From: a candidate division WOR-3 bacterium
GTDB taxonomy: Bacteria > Hydrothermota > Tepidihabitantia > Tepidihabitantales > CAIPLT01
Reading direction: 5' to 3'
DNA length: 64,000 nt
NCBI GenBank assembly: GCA_039801505.1
Contig: JBDRUV010000002.1
Span: 248,001-312,000 of the forward strand
Part shown: positions 18,361-28,124 of the stretch, one piece after another
How the letters are laid out: each line of letters begins with the position of its first letter
Numbering within the stretch: position 1 is the stretch's first letter
The notes under the pieces: model-generated
The model's database searches: none
Told to the model about the DNA's origin: nothing
Seen by the model: the letters and a program-made list of their open reading frames with translations, nothing else
Made by a program: the position numbers and the translations under genes

Positions 18361-18636
18361 ATGATTGACATAAATGAATTAGAGAAAATTGCCCACTTAG
18401 CGCGGATCGGACTAAAACCCGATGAGCTAGAAAATTTAGCTTCCGACATTGAAAAAATAGTCAAATATTTTCAGAAACTCAAAGAAGTTTCTCTGGTAAA
18501 TGTTTTACCAATGACTCATACCGTTGACAAAACCTTGGAATTACGACCGGATATGGTAAAAGAAACTAACGTGTCAATAGACGATTTTCCTTATGTTAAA
18601 TTTCGTTACTTCTATGTTCCCTCAATATTAGATTAG
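18361..18636 (+). CDS. gatC: Asp-tRNA(Asn)/Glu-tRNA(Gln) amidotransferase subunit C
   Basis: 91 residues with the GatC pattern: ELEKIAHLARIGLKPDELE at the start, KIVKYFQKLKEV, then VLPMTHTV and LRPDMVKE. GatC is the belt subunit that stabilises GatA-GatB. Gene order gatC-gatA-gatB confirms it. Confidence 0.94.
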   Translation: MIDINELEKIAHLARIGLKPDELENLASDIEKIVKYFQKLKEVSLVNVLPMTHTVDKTLELRPDMVKETNVSIDDFPYVKFRYFYVPSILD

Positions 18637-18651
18637 CTAAGATTTCGGAAA

Positions 18652-20091
18652 ATGCCATTATCAGATATTCCAAATCTAACAATTTTTGAAATTCACAATA
18701 AGCTTAAAAATTTAGATTTTACCCCAACCGATTTGTTAAATGTAATTTTTTCTCGGATAAACGACCACGAACCGACAATTAACGGTTTTATTTCAATTTT
18801 TAAGGAAAAAGCTTATCAAGAAGCAGAAATTATTGGAGAGAAATTTAAGACCGGTGCCGAACTTTCCTTGTTGGCTGGAATTCCAATTGCCGTGAAAGAT
18901 AATATTTGTGTCAAAGATGAATTAACGACCTGTGGTTCAAAAATTCTACATAATTTTCGAAGTCCTTATGATGCGACAGCTATAAAGCAGTTAAAAAAAG
19001 CTGGGGCGATAGTTATTGGTAAGACAAACCTCGATGAATTTGCTATGGGCTCATCAAACGAGACCTCATATTTTGGACCGGTTAAAAATCCTTTGAATCC
19101 TAATTACGTGCCCGGCGGCTCAAGCGGCGGCTCAGCTGCGGTGGTTGCTTACGGCGGAAGCATCGGAGCATTGGGGTCTGATACCGGAGGATCGATTCGA
19201 CAGCCGGCTTCGTTTTGCGGGGTAGTTGGATTAAAACCAACCTACGGGCGGGTGTCCCGTTATGGACTTGTAGCATTTGCTTCTTCACTTGATTGTATTG
19301 GTCCAATTGCTAAAAATGTTTGTGATGTTGCGCTTATTTTGTCGATTATTGCTGGATACGATTTACATGACGCAACAACTGTTGATTTTCCGGTTGGGTC
19401 TTTAATTCCCGATAAGAATAAAGTAAAAGATTATACGTTAGGAATTCCAAAGGAATATTTAGAAGAAGAAATTGATGATGAAGTTAGAAAAGTTTTTAAC
19501 GACACCATTAAAGAACTTAAGGACTATGTCCGAGAGATAAAAATTGTCTCGTTACCCCACACTCCGTATCATCTTCCTTGTTATTATTTGATTTGCACGG
19601 CTGAGGCATCGTCTAATTTGGCACGCTATGATGGTGTCCGATACGGTCTGAGAGAAAAAAGTGAATACCTAATCCAGATGTATGAAGCAACCCGTGATGT
19701 CGGTTTTGGTAAAGAAGTTAAGCGTCGAATTCTTTTAGGGACTTATGCGTTATCTAAGGGATATTATGATGAATATTACGGAACCGCCCAAAAAGTCCGG
19801 AGTCTTATCAAAAAAGATTTCGACGACGCCTTTCGCGAATGTGATTTAATTATTACTCCAACTTCACCAACTCTGCCGTTTAAATTAAATGAACGAATAA
19901 CTAATCCGTTAGCAATGTATCGTTCAGATGTTTTCACTACCGGTCCAAGCCTTGCTGGTCTTCCGGCAATTTCTGTAGCCGCTCCTCAAAAAGTTGGGGG
20001 ATTTTCGGTAGGTATTCAAATTATTGGACGACCGTTTGGTGAAAAAGAAATTTTAGATTGTGCGTTGGCAATCGAGGAGCTAAATAAGTAG
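18652..20091 (+). CDS. gatA: Asp-tRNA(Asn)/Glu-tRNA(Gln) amidotransferase subunit A
   Basis: Amidase-signature enzyme that releases ammonia from glutamine for the transamidation. The Lys-Ser-Ser triad is intact: K82 in PIAVKDN, S157 in GGSSGGSAA and S181 in GSDTGGSIRQPAS. The 479-residue length is typical. It is followed directly by gatB with no gap. Confidence 0.96.
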   Translation: MPLSDIPNLTIFEIHNKLKNLDFTPTDLLNVIFSRINDHEPTINGFISIFKEKAYQEAEIIGEKFKTGAELSLLAGIPIAVKDNICVKDELTTCGSKILHNFRSPYDATAIKQLKKAGAIVIGKTNLDEFAMGSSNETSYFGPVKNPLNPNYVPGGSSGGSAAVVAYGGSIGALGSDTGGSIRQPASFCGVVGLKPTYGRVSRYGLVAFASSLDCIGPIAKNVCDVALILSIIAGYDLHDATTVDFPVGSLIPDKNKVKDYTLGIPKEYLEEEIDDEVRKVFNDTIKELKDYVREIKIVSLPHTPYHLPCYYLICTAEASSNLARYDGVRYGLREKSEYLIQMYEATRDVGFGKEVKRRILLGTYALSKGYYDEYYGTAQKVRSLIKKDFDDAFRECDLIITPTSPTLPFKLNERITNPLAMYRSDVFTTGPSLAGLPAISVAAPQKVGGFSVGIQIIGRPFGEKEILDCALAIEELNK

Positions 20092-21522
20092 ATGACCGAA
20101 GACCGTTACGAAGTAGTTATTGGTATGGAAATTCACGCACAGCTAAAGACTAAATCCAAAATGTTTTGTGCTTGTGCTGTTCAGTTTAAAGATAAACCCA
20201 ATAGTAATGTGTGCCCAATTTGTTTGGGCCTACCGGGTACTTTGCCGACGGTCAATTTTGAAGCCGTAAGGTTGGCTACAAGAGCTGCTTTAGCACTAAA
20301 TTGTCAAATAAATCCAAAGAGTAGTTTTGCGCGAAAGCACTACTTCTATCCGGACCTCCCCAAGGGTTATCAGATTACCCAGTATAAAGAACCATTAGCT
20401 GTAAATGGTTTTGTTGAGATCGATGGCAAAAAAATTAGAATAAAACGACTTCATCTCGAAGAAGATTCAGGTAAATTAATCCATAGTGGCAAGGAAAGTC
20501 TGGTTGATTTTAATCGCTGTGGTGTACCGTTAATCGAAATTGTCACTGAACCCGACATTAATAGTTCTGAGGAAGCCGTGCGGTATTTAGAAGAACTCAA
20601 ACGAATTTTGACTTACATTGATGTTTCGGACTGTGACATGGAGAAGGGACATTTTCGTTGCGAACCCAATATTTCGTTACGTAAAGCAGGCGAAGAAAAA
20701 TTAGGCACTAGAACCGAGCTTAAAAATCTTAATTCCTTGCGTAATGTCCGAGAGGGACTAGAATTCGAAATTGCCCGTCAAACTACGATTTTAACTCGAG
20801 GCGAAAAAATCATTCAAGAAACCCTTCTCTGGGACGAGAAGACCAAAACTGCCCAACCAATGCGGTCTAAAGAAGAATCAGAAGATTATCGTTATTTTCC
20901 TGAACCAGACTTACCACCCTTGGTGCTTTCTCAGACCTTTATTGACGAGGTTCGGAAAGAAATTCCGTTATTACCGCAAGCGCGAAGGCAGTTATTGATT
21001 TCTAAATACCAATTAGATAAAAATTTGGTTGAAATAATCACCGAGGATAAAAAATTTGCTGATTATTTCGATGATGTTGTTAAATACTGTTCCAAGGCCC
21101 AACTAGTTGCCAATTGGTTAGTTACCGAGGTTCGCGGTATCTTAAATACCCGAAACATTGCCATTACAGAATTTCCGATTTCTTCAGATGTTTTAGCTGA
21201 GCTTTTAGTAATGCTTGATAAACAAGAAATAACTTCTAAAGCTGCTAAGATTATTTTTGAAGAGATGCTTAATTCTAAAAAACGCCCCCGGGAAATTGCT
21301 GAAGAAAAAGGGCTTTTAATCTCTTTTGATGAGGAGAGATTAATGACCATTATTAAAGAGACATTAAAGGAAAATCCAGATGTTGTTGAGAAGTATCGAA
21401 AGGGGAAGACGACCGTTTTAGGATTTTTAATTGGCGAGGTGTTACGAAAAGTTCAAGGAAGGTTTTTACCGCAACGCGTAGGGGAACTGGTCAAAAAATT
21501 CCTGGACGAGGATTTACGATAA
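20092..21522 (+). CDS. gatB: Asp-tRNA(Asn)/Glu-tRNA(Gln) amidotransferase subunit B
   Basis: The kinase/transamidase subunit that activates Asp- or Glu-tRNA. The start YEVVIGMEIHAQLKTKSKMFC is characteristic. The zinc cysteines C26, C28, C41 and C44 are present, as are SFARKHYFYPDLPKGYQITQY and EDSGKLIHSG. A C-terminal YqeY-like helical tail (~330-476) binds tRNA. Its presence implies that Asn-tRNA and/or Gln-tRNA is made by the indirect route. Confidence 0.96.
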   Translation: MTEDRYEVVIGMEIHAQLKTKSKMFCACAVQFKDKPNSNVCPICLGLPGTLPTVNFEAVRLATRAALALNCQINPKSSFARKHYFYPDLPKGYQITQYKEPLAVNGFVEIDGKKIRIKRLHLEEDSGKLIHSGKESLVDFNRCGVPLIEIVTEPDINSSEEAVRYLEELKRILTYIDVSDCDMEKGHFRCEPNISLRKAGEEKLGTRTELKNLNSLRNVREGLEFEIARQTTILTRGEKIIQETLLWDEKTKTAQPMRSKEESEDYRYFPEPDLPPLVLSQTFIDEVRKEIPLLPQARRQLLISKYQLDKNLVEIITEDKKFADYFDDVVKYCSKAQLVANWLVTEVRGILNTRNIAITEFPISSDVLAELLVMLDKQEITSKAAKIIFEEMLNSKKRPREIAEEKGLLISFDEERLMTIIKETLKENPDVVEKYRKGKTTVLGFLIGEVLRKVQGRFLPQRVGELVKKFLDEDLR

Positions 21523-21534
21523 GGATCTTCGAAT

Positions 21535-23190
21535 CTACGGATTATAGTGATTAGTTATAGTCATGTATCGGCCGGCCACAAATGCTTTTGGGGTAAGTTT
21601 AATTCCTACCGGGGCTTGTTTTCTTTTATATTCATTATGATAAATTCGTTTAATTACATCGGAAACTATTTTTTCCTCAAAACCCATGCTGACAATTTCT
21701 TCTTTAGTTTTGTTTTTTTCGATGTATAGATACATAATTTTATCAAGTGTCTCGTAGGGTGGTAAGTCATCTTGATCGGTCTGTTGGGGGCGTAATTCAG
21801 CTGAGGGGGGTTTTTGGATGACACTTTTGGGAATAATTTCTCGGCCGTTTATCTGGTTGATATAATGAGCCAGTTCATAAACTTTTGTTTTATAGAGGTC
21901 CGTAATAACTCCAAGGCCCCCGACCATATCACCATATAAGGTGCTATATCCGGTCCCGAATTCGGATTTATTGCTCGTATTTAATACTAACCAGCCAAAC
22001 TTGTTTGACAAAGCCATTAAGAGATTTCCGCGAATTCGGGCTTGGATATTTTCTTCTGTAGTATTAAATGGTAAATTGGCGAAATCAGGAGCGAGGGTTT
22101 CTAAGTAGGTACGATAAAGCTCGGTTATTGAAATTATTCGCGGTTTAATTGATAGATTTTCTGAAACTTTTTGTGCGTCATGGACTGAAGATTCCGGGGT
22201 AAAAGGGCCGGGCATAATTACTAGCTCAACGTTCTCACTACCAAGGGTACTTACTGCCAGTGCCGCGACTACGGCGGAGTCAATGCCGCCGGATAGTCCA
22301 ACAACTACCTTCTGAAAGTTATTTTTTCGCACATAATCTTTAATTCCCAGAATTAGTGCCTGATAAATTTCTTCGATGTCGTAGTTCCATTGCCGGGGTG
22401 ATTTTACGGCCGGGCAATTATTTAGATCTAAGACTACAAAATCTTCAGCGAATCGCTTCGCTTCCAATATTAACTGGCCTTTTTCGTTAAATCCCATGGA
22501 GCCACCATCAAACACCAACTCATCAATACCACCCACTAGGTTGCAGTAGATAATTGGGATTTTGTTCGTCTGGGCATGATTTCTTATTAATTTTTGCCGG
22601 ATCCTATATTTCCCAATATAAAATGGTGAAGCGGAAATATTTATAATTAAGTGTGCCCCGCGGTGCTTAAGACTTTTGATCAATTTATTATTTACCCAAA
22701 TATCTTCGCAAACTGTAATTCCTAATTTATAACCCTTTATTGAGAAGACTCGTATGCTCTCGGCGCGCTCAAAGTATCGTTCTTCATTGAAAACATCGTA
22801 GTTAGGTAGATAGGTCTTGCGTTGGGTGCCCAAAATTTTACTGTTATGAATAACCAATGCCGAGTTGTAAATTTTGTAGCCCGAGGAATCACATTGCCGA
22901 GACAAGTCTAAGTGAGATAATTTAAGTTTGTCATCGATCTCCACGCTTCCCAATATGGTATAAATTCCCCGCGAGGCTTGTGCGATAATTTTTAGATGAT
23001 GTTTGAGGGCCAATATAAAATCTCGTCGGAATAACAGATCCTTCGGGGGATAACCGCATAGGGCTAATTCCGGAAAGATGACTAAGTCAAGTTTTTCTTG
23101 TTTGGCTCGGTTAATACAATCGAGGATTTTTTGAGTATTACCCTTAAGATCGCCAACTGTGACATTTATTTGAGCAATGCCCAACTTCAT
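21535..23190 (-). CDS. nadE: Glutamine-dependent NAD+ synthetase
   Basis: 551 residues: an N-terminal nitrilase-like glutaminase (~1-260) with catalytic Glu in FPELALCGYPP and Cys in LGITVCEDIW, then the NAD synthase domain (~280-551) with the PP-loop VGLSGGIDSAVVAALAV and NTSNKSEFGTGYSTLYGD. It makes NAD+ from deamido-NAD+ with glutamine as nitrogen donor. It ends 12 nt from the gatB stop on the opposite strand. Confidence 0.95.
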   Translation of the reverse strand: MKLGIAQINVTVGDLKGNTQKILDCINRAKQEKLDLVIFPELALCGYPPKDLLFRRDFILALKHHLKIIAQASRGIYTILGSVEIDDKLKLSHLDLSRQCDSSGYKIYNSALVIHNSKILGTQRKTYLPNYDVFNEERYFERAESIRVFSIKGYKLGITVCEDIWVNNKLIKSLKHRGAHLIINISASPFYIGKYRIRQKLIRNHAQTNKIPIIYCNLVGGIDELVFDGGSMGFNEKGQLILEAKRFAEDFVVLDLNNCPAVKSPRQWNYDIEEIYQALILGIKDYVRKNNFQKVVVGLSGGIDSAVVAALAVSTLGSENVELVIMPGPFTPESSVHDAQKVSENLSIKPRIISITELYRTYLETLAPDFANLPFNTTEENIQARIRGNLLMALSNKFGWLVLNTSNKSEFGTGYSTLYGDMVGGLGVITDLYKTKVYELAHYINQINGREIIPKSVIQKPPSAELRPQQTDQDDLPPYETLDKIMYLYIEKNKTKEEIVSMGFEEKIVSDVIKRIYHNEYKRKQAPVGIKLTPKAFVAGRYMTITNHYNP

Positions 23191-23580
23191 TTTTATAGTA
23201 TTCTCGTTTTTAATTTTCTTTGTGGATGAGTACCCGTTTCAGTACCTTCCAGTTGACCGCAGATGCGATGCTTTATTAAGTAATCCAGCACGTACCCTAT
23301 ACGGTCCCGGGACGGTAGGGGACACCTATCGTCTATTTGGGTAAACAACCGGCATATAATGACATTACTTTCCGGCATCTCATTGGTTTGTTTATAAATT
23401 CCTATCATAATATAAGTACTTGCCGACGAATTTAAAATAATTATAATAAAAAATCGAAATAAATAAAGAGGAAATATTTCACTTGTGCGTATCTGGTTTT
23501 TATATTGGTCTAGCGATCTGAGTACTCTCGGCTCATAAAAGTTTAAGTCCATACTTGTTTTATTGGGTGAATTGTAAAAC
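23191..23580. other. Intergenic region between divergent nadE and secreted-protein gene
   Basis: About 390 nt holding one partial palindromic repeat (23292-23326) and otherwise AT-rich sequence. A 198-codon minus-strand frame crosses it, but it runs antisense to the signal peptide of the next gene and resembles nothing known, so I see no gene here. Confidence 0.5.
23292..23326. repeat. GC-rich palindromic repeat, partial copy
   Basis: ACGGTCCCGGGACGGT with the perfect palindrome GTCCCGGGAC at 23304-23313, then AGGGGAC. It has the first half of the full element and lacks the GGTTAACC half. Confidence 0.65.
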
Positions 23581-23608
23581 TTGACATTTAAGATAATTCG
23601 GATAAATT
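23581..23608 (+). promoter_or_regulatory. Promoter of the secreted FnIII protein gene
   Basis: TTGACA (23581-23586), 16-nt spacer, TAAATT (23603-23608), 8 nt to the ATG at 23617. A leaderless start is predicted. Confidence 0.6.
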
Positions 23609-23616
23609 GGAATGAG

Positions 23617-26028
23617 ATGATGCCAATTAAACTTTTACTGGTCATAGCAATAATTTCGAGCGCAGCTGGCGATATATCAAAAGATCCGGTAGTATTACAA
23701 GAAGGGTTTAACAGCGATACTTTTCCACCAGCTGGCTGGCATCGGGTAATTTTGGCTGGTACACATAATTGGCAGAGAACTAGTTCCAATATTAATCCGC
23801 CTTGTCTTCCTCTTGAAGGTTCAGGAATGGCAAGTTACCCTTCATATTCGGCACCAGAGGGTTCCCGAGCTCGGCTGATTACTAAGCCAATTTTCTTAGG
23901 CACTGGGTTATATCGATGTTCACTTCGGCTGTATATGTTTCACGATCCTGGTTATAGCGACTGTGCGGACCGAATAATTATTGAAACTTCGCAGGATTTA
24001 GTAAACTTTAGCTCAATCGATAGTGTCTTACGGTACCAACCAAGTAGTCCGGGTTGGGAACAGCACAAATTTTATCTGGGCAATTTTACCGATAGTATTT
24101 ATGTAAGTCTTTTGGCCTATTCTGAGTATGGTAACAATATGAATATTGACTATTTAGAAGTAACCAAAAGAGAACTTATAGCTGGTAGGGATATAGGTGT
24201 TGAGGAGATTATCTTGCCACTTAGTTATCACGGCATCAATACTCCAATAGTGCCCCGGGCGGTCATTAAAAATTACGGCTATCGGGCTCAAGAAAATTTT
24301 TGGGTCGTCTGTTCAATTTTCGGAATAAGTTCTGGACCGGTATTGTATTATGTTGATTCAATTTTAATTCCAGTCCTACCATCTAATGCCCAGCTCGGTG
24401 TAAATTTTATGCCGTGGCTACCTATGGCCTGCGAGACAGTCATGGTAAAGATTACCACTAATCTTTTAGGCGATGCGAATCCCCTAAATAATACCAAAAT
24501 CCGAGTCACCGAGATTCGGGAGCTACTTAATATTATTAGCCCTAATGGGGGCGAATTTTTTAGGGGTAGCGGTCGATATTTAATTCGCTGGTGTCGGAAC
24601 TTTGTTAATTTCAGTGCCTACACACTAATTTTTTCCCAAGACAGTGGGATTAGTTATCCTGAAACTATTGCTCAAAATCTTAATGGTACAGATACAGTTT
24701 ACGAATGGCTAGTGCCTCAATATAACTTAAACGCTTGCCGTATAAGGATCTTAGGTTATGATAGTTTAGGAAATCTTTGGGCGAATGATGAAAGTGATAG
24801 CAATTTTACAATTGATGCGATAGCACCAACTCGTCCCGAGCTTATTTATCCAGAAAACAATGGATACTACAACGATAGCTTTGTGGTTTTTATTTGGTAT
24901 TCCGCCGCAGATAGTGGTCAAGTGTCGTCCGGGATTCAAGGTTATGAACTTGAGGTTACTTGTGATTCAGGTTTTACGAATTCGATACTAATCCAAAGTG
25001 AAGATACCTTGTATGCTTGTAGTATTTTACTGCCTGACAGTATTTATTATTGGCGGGTGCGTGCAATTGACCATGCCGGCAATTATAGCACTTGGTCAGA
25101 TGTTTGGTGCTTTGAAATTGATACCCGCCGGCCAAATGTGCCGGTGCTTTTGGCGCCAATTAATGGCATCTGGCTAAATGATTCAGTTGTTGTTTTTTCA
25201 TATGACACTTTAGGATGTGGTTGTCTTCGGGCCCCGATCTACTATTTGTTACAAGTTGATACCAGTATTAATTTTATCACCCCGATAGTTGATAGTACCA
25301 GTATTCTCGTTGATACCATGATTTTAAGGGAAAATAAATATTTCTGGCGGATCCGTGCCTATGATTTAGCTGGCAATTTAAGTGATTTCTCGGGACCGGA
25401 TAGTTTTGGAGTCGATTATACCGGGCCAGAAACTCCGATACTTATCACCCCGGCTTCTAATGCGGTCTTACAGGACTCGGTGGTTTATTTTAGTTGGCAC
25501 CGCAGTGATGATAACCTTTCCGGTGTTTGGGGATATGAAATCGAACTGGCAACTGATTCTAATTTTTCCTGGGCACAAGTATTTTTCGTCGTGGATACAA
25601 GTTGGAGTCTGGTGTTTACTACTGCGGATACTTATTATTGGCGCCTAAGAGCGCAAGACCGTGCTCACAACTTTAGTGCTTATTCTGAGATCCGTAGCTT
25701 TCGAATTGAATTTTTGGGTATAAATGAGATGTCTTGTAGTCCGACTTTGTCGAAGGCTGTGCTATTAGTACCATCGGTTACAAGAAGGACCAAAGACGTG
25801 CTAATAAATATTTACTTGGCCAAGCCTAATGTTGTAGCATTAAATATTTATGACTTATCAGGAAAACTCATTCGAAACTTATTTTCCGGACGAATAGATC
25901 CTGATGGGTATGGTATTTTCTGGGATTTAACTGATAATAATTCTTTAAAAGTGCCACCGGGCGTGTATTTCGCTAATTTAGACATGCCATACTTTCAAGT
26001 TAGGCGCAAGATTATAGTATTAAAATAA
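23617..26028 (+). CDS. Secreted multidomain protein with FnIII-like repeats and T9SS-like C-terminal domain
   Basis: About 803 residues from ATG 23617, which gives the signal peptide MMPIKLLLVIAIISSAAG. A choice-of-anchor/MAM-like domain follows (FNSDTFPPAGWHRV, YSAPEGSRARLI, residues ~30-180), then a CARDB-like segment (~190-290), an Ig-like stretch, and three FnIII-like repeats, each ending in YWRVRAIDHAGNYS-type sequence (~410-700). The last ~80 residues (LNIYDLSGKLIRNL, then PPGVYFANL and KIIVLK) are the type IX/FlgD-type sorting domain. Likely a cell-surface or released adhesin-like or substrate-binding protein. No catalytic motif is seen. Confidence 0.8.
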   Translation: MMPIKLLLVIAIISSAAGDISKDPVVLQEGFNSDTFPPAGWHRVILAGTHNWQRTSSNINPPCLPLEGSGMASYPSYSAPEGSRARLITKPIFLGTGLYRCSLRLYMFHDPGYSDCADRIIIETSQDLVNFSSIDSVLRYQPSSPGWEQHKFYLGNFTDSIYVSLLAYSEYGNNMNIDYLEVTKRELIAGRDIGVEEIILPLSYHGINTPIVPRAVIKNYGYRAQENFWVVCSIFGISSGPVLYYVDSILIPVLPSNAQLGVNFMPWLPMACETVMVKITTNLLGDANPLNNTKIRVTEIRELLNIISPNGGEFFRGSGRYLIRWCRNFVNFSAYTLIFSQDSGISYPETIAQNLNGTDTVYEWLVPQYNLNACRIRILGYDSLGNLWANDESDSNFTIDAIAPTRPELIYPENNGYYNDSFVVFIWYSAADSGQVSSGIQGYELEVTCDSGFTNSILIQSEDTLYACSILLPDSIYYWRVRAIDHAGNYSTWSDVWCFEIDTRRPNVPVLLAPINGIWLNDSVVVFSYDTLGCGCLRAPIYYLLQVDTSINFITPIVDSTSILVDTMILRENKYFWRIRAYDLAGNLSDFSGPDSFGVDYTGPETPILITPASNAVLQDSVVYFSWHRSDDNLSGVWGYEIELATDSNFSWAQVFFVVDTSWSLVFTTADTYYWRLRAQDRAHNFSAYSEIRSFRIEFLGINEMSCSPTLSKAVLLVPSVTRRTKDVLINIYLAKPNVVALNIYDLSGKLIRNLFSGRIDPDGYGIFWDLTDNNSLKVPPGVYFANLDMPYFQVRRKIIVLK

Positions 26029-26244
26029 ATGCCTTCAAAGTTCTGTTTGATGAGATTATTTGACATCAGAGATATACAAGGAAACATCAAATAGGTCCTG
26101 GCTGTTTTAGACATATATTTTAGTAATCTCTTGGCTTGTGCTATTAGCCAACTTGTCAAAGAGCTATATATGATATAGATGCTTAAAATGGAGTGTTTGG
26201 GGAAAAAATTTAACAATTTTGATAGCAGCAAGCTGATAGAGTGC
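26029..26244. other. Intergenic region with an AT-rich dispersed motif
   Basis: About 215 nt with no gene. It carries copy A of the AT-rich repeat (26165-26211) that also occurs at 46.6 kb and just upstream of the replicon-like gene at 55.8 kb. Confidence 0.5.
26165..26211 (+). repeat. AT-rich dispersed motif, copy A
   Basis: Reads TATATATGATATAGATGCTT, AAAATG, then GTTTGGGGAAAAAATTT. It aligns with copies B (46621-46669, same strand) and C (55755-55800, opposite strand) over about 45 nt. It is the most diverged of the three. Confidence 0.5.
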
Positions 26245-26273
26245 TTGACAAATTGAGACTAGTGGGTTATACT
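26245..26273 (+). promoter_or_regulatory. Promoter of WG-repeat/TPR protein gene
   Basis: TTGACA (26245-26250), 17-nt spacer, TATACT (26268-26273). It leaves a leader of ~110 nt before a Shine-Dalgarno-led ATG, unlike the leaderless genes nearby. Confidence 0.72.
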
Positions 26274-26390
26274 TGCTTGGCAAGTAATTTAAGAAGTTTA
26301 CGTTATGAGGCGTGTTTTTATTTTTTAATGTTTAATGCCATATGGCTTAACACCACAAGGGATAAAAGAAGACTTAAATTTGGAGGAAGT

Positions 26391-27890
26391 ATGACAAGAT
26401 ATATAAAACTAATCTTGGTGATAATGTTTATTGGTGTATCATTATTCCAATCAGAAGGATTATCTAACAAGCAACAAGACCCCAATCCATATTTTGTCAT
26501 AAAGGCTTATGATAAATATGGTTATATTGATAAAAATGGTAAACTTGTGATCGGCCTGCGATTCGATGATGCTTGGAGTTTTTCCGAAGGTCTGGCGGCT
26601 GTATTAGTTGGCGACAAATGGGGTTATATTGATAAGACCGGCAAGATTGTGATTTCTCCGCAATTCAATTGGGTTGATGATTTTTCTGAAGGTCTGGCGT
26701 GTGTAAAAATTAGCGGCAAATATGGTTATATTGACAAGACCGGTAAATATGTTATTGAGCCGCAATTCGATGGCAATGGGAATTTTTCCGAAGGACTGGC
26801 AAGAGTGACAATTGGCAAAAAATATGGTTATATTGATAAGACCGGTAAGGTTGTTATCAATCCGCAATTTGATGCAGCGGGTAGTTTTTGTGAAGGTCTG
26901 GCTGTTGTAAGAATTGGTGATGATAAGAAATATAAAGAGGGTTATATTGATAAGAGTGGCCAGTATGTTATTAAGCCAAAATTTGATGATGCGGGGAATT
27001 TTTCCGAAGGGTTGGCTTATGTAAAAATTGGCAATAAATATGGTTATATTGACAAGACCGGTGAGATTGTTATAAAGCCAAAATTTGATGATGCTGGGGA
27101 TTTTTCTGACGGACTGGCAAGAGTAAAGATTGGCAAAAAATATGGTTATATTGATAAGACCGGTAAGGTTGTTATCAATCCGCAATTCGATGGGGCTTAT
27201 GATTTTTCCGAAGGACTGGCAAGAGTAAAAATTGATGACAAATGGGGTTATATTGATACGGATGGCGATATTTATATCACCCCGCGATTCAGATGGGCTC
27301 GTGATTTTTATGGCGGACTGGCACGAGTCGAATTCAGCGAGCCATTTTATGCTTATATTAATCGGAATGGTCAAATTATCTGGGACCTTACTGATTTCAT
27401 TTCAAAAACTAAATCCGAAGCTTCTGCCTGTTTTGATAGTGGCGTTGCTTATTATAATAAGGGTGCGTATGATAAGGCAATTTTAGATTTTACTAAGGCG
27501 ATTGAACTTGAGCCGACATTTTCCAAAGCCTATTACAATCGTGGCAATGCTTATGACAATAAGGGCGAGCATGACCAAGCGATTTTAGATTATAACAAGG
27601 CGATTGAACTTGATCCCGAAGATGCTGCTGTCTATAACAATCGTGGCCTTGCTTATTATAATAAGGGCGAGTATGATAAAGCGATTTCAGATTATACTAA
27701 GGCGATTGAACTTGACCCAAAATATGCACATGCAATGATTGGGATGGGTCTCGTATATGATTTAAAAGGCGATAAAGAAAAAGCAAAATATTGGTATGAA
27801 CAGGCATTAAAGAATAAGGATAGATTAAACCAAAAGGGCATTGATTTAATTCAACAACGGCTTAAAGAACTTGAAATAGATAAGAGATAA
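26391..27890 (+). CDS. Exported WG-repeat and TPR protein
   Basis: 499 residues from ATG 26391, preceded by GGAGG at 5 nt. A longer frame from 26241 runs across the promoter and is rejected. A signal peptide (MTRYIKLILVIMFIGVSLF) is followed by nine WG repeats of ~33-39 residues (KYGYIDKTGKVVINPQFD, then FSEGLARVKIG) at ~30-345, then three or four TPR units to the end (YYNKGEYDKAILDYTKAIEL). WG repeats are beta-propeller-like modules of unclear function. Repeat units are close at DNA level: 59 nt at 26811-26869 are identical to 27129-27187, suggesting recent duplication or gene conversion. Confidence 0.88.
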   Translation: MTRYIKLILVIMFIGVSLFQSEGLSNKQQDPNPYFVIKAYDKYGYIDKNGKLVIGLRFDDAWSFSEGLAAVLVGDKWGYIDKTGKIVISPQFNWVDDFSEGLACVKISGKYGYIDKTGKYVIEPQFDGNGNFSEGLARVTIGKKYGYIDKTGKVVINPQFDAAGSFCEGLAVVRIGDDKKYKEGYIDKSGQYVIKPKFDDAGNFSEGLAYVKIGNKYGYIDKTGEIVIKPKFDDAGDFSDGLARVKIGKKYGYIDKTGKVVINPQFDGAYDFSEGLARVKIDDKWGYIDTDGDIYITPRFRWARDFYGGLARVEFSEPFYAYINRNGQIIWDLTDFISKTKSEASACFDSGVAYYNKGAYDKAILDFTKAIELEPTFSKAYYNRGNAYDNKGEHDQAILDYNKAIELDPEDAAVYNNRGLAYYNKGEYDKAISDYTKAIELDPKYAHAMIGMGLVYDLKGDKEKAKYWYEQALKNKDRLNQKGIDLIQQRLKELEIDKR

Positions 27891-27925
27891 CCATTTTAAC
27901 TTCATAAAGACAATTTTTAATCTCT

Positions 27926-27974
27926 GCGGGGGGGGTTAACCCCCAGACCGTCCCCGGACCGTACCCGTAAGGGT
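27926..27974. repeat. GC-rich palindromic repeat, full copy (minus orientation)
   Basis: GGGGGTTAACCCCC (27931-27944, perfect 14-bp palindrome) followed by AGACCGTCCCCGGACCGTAC. It is the reverse complement of the 37.1 kb copy. It lies 36 nt after the WG/TPR gene stop. Confidence 0.78.
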
Positions 27975-28087
27975 TGCGATGGGTGAGCTGTCAATTGTTT
28001 GGGGCAAGATGATTAGCTTAAATATCTTTGGATAAACAAGATATTATTATAGCCACCTTAAGAATTTACCCAGAATTTTACTAATGC

Positions 28088-28115
28088 TTGACATAGGATA
28101 GAAAAAAATTATACT
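28088..28115 (+). promoter_or_regulatory. Promoter of sugar-type ABC permease operon
   Basis: TTGACA (28088-28093), 16-nt spacer, TATACT (28110-28115), 9 nt to ATG 28125. A leaderless or near-leaderless start is predicted. Confidence 0.75.
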
Positions 28116-28124
28116 TAAACTGAA

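Noticed and set aside
23193-23789. 198-codon minus-strand frame between nadE and the secreted-protein gene
   Set aside because: It is antisense to the signal peptide and first domain of the 23617 gene and covers a promoter; its sequence looks random.
26811-27187. CRISPR-like array of regular repeats
   Set aside because: The periodic repeats lie in one open frame and encode WG protein repeats; there are no unique spacers and no cas genes.
26604-27374. 256-codon minus-strand frame inside the WG-repeat gene
   Set aside because: A repetitive shadow of the WG repeats read on the other strand; the plus-strand protein clearly matches a known repeat.
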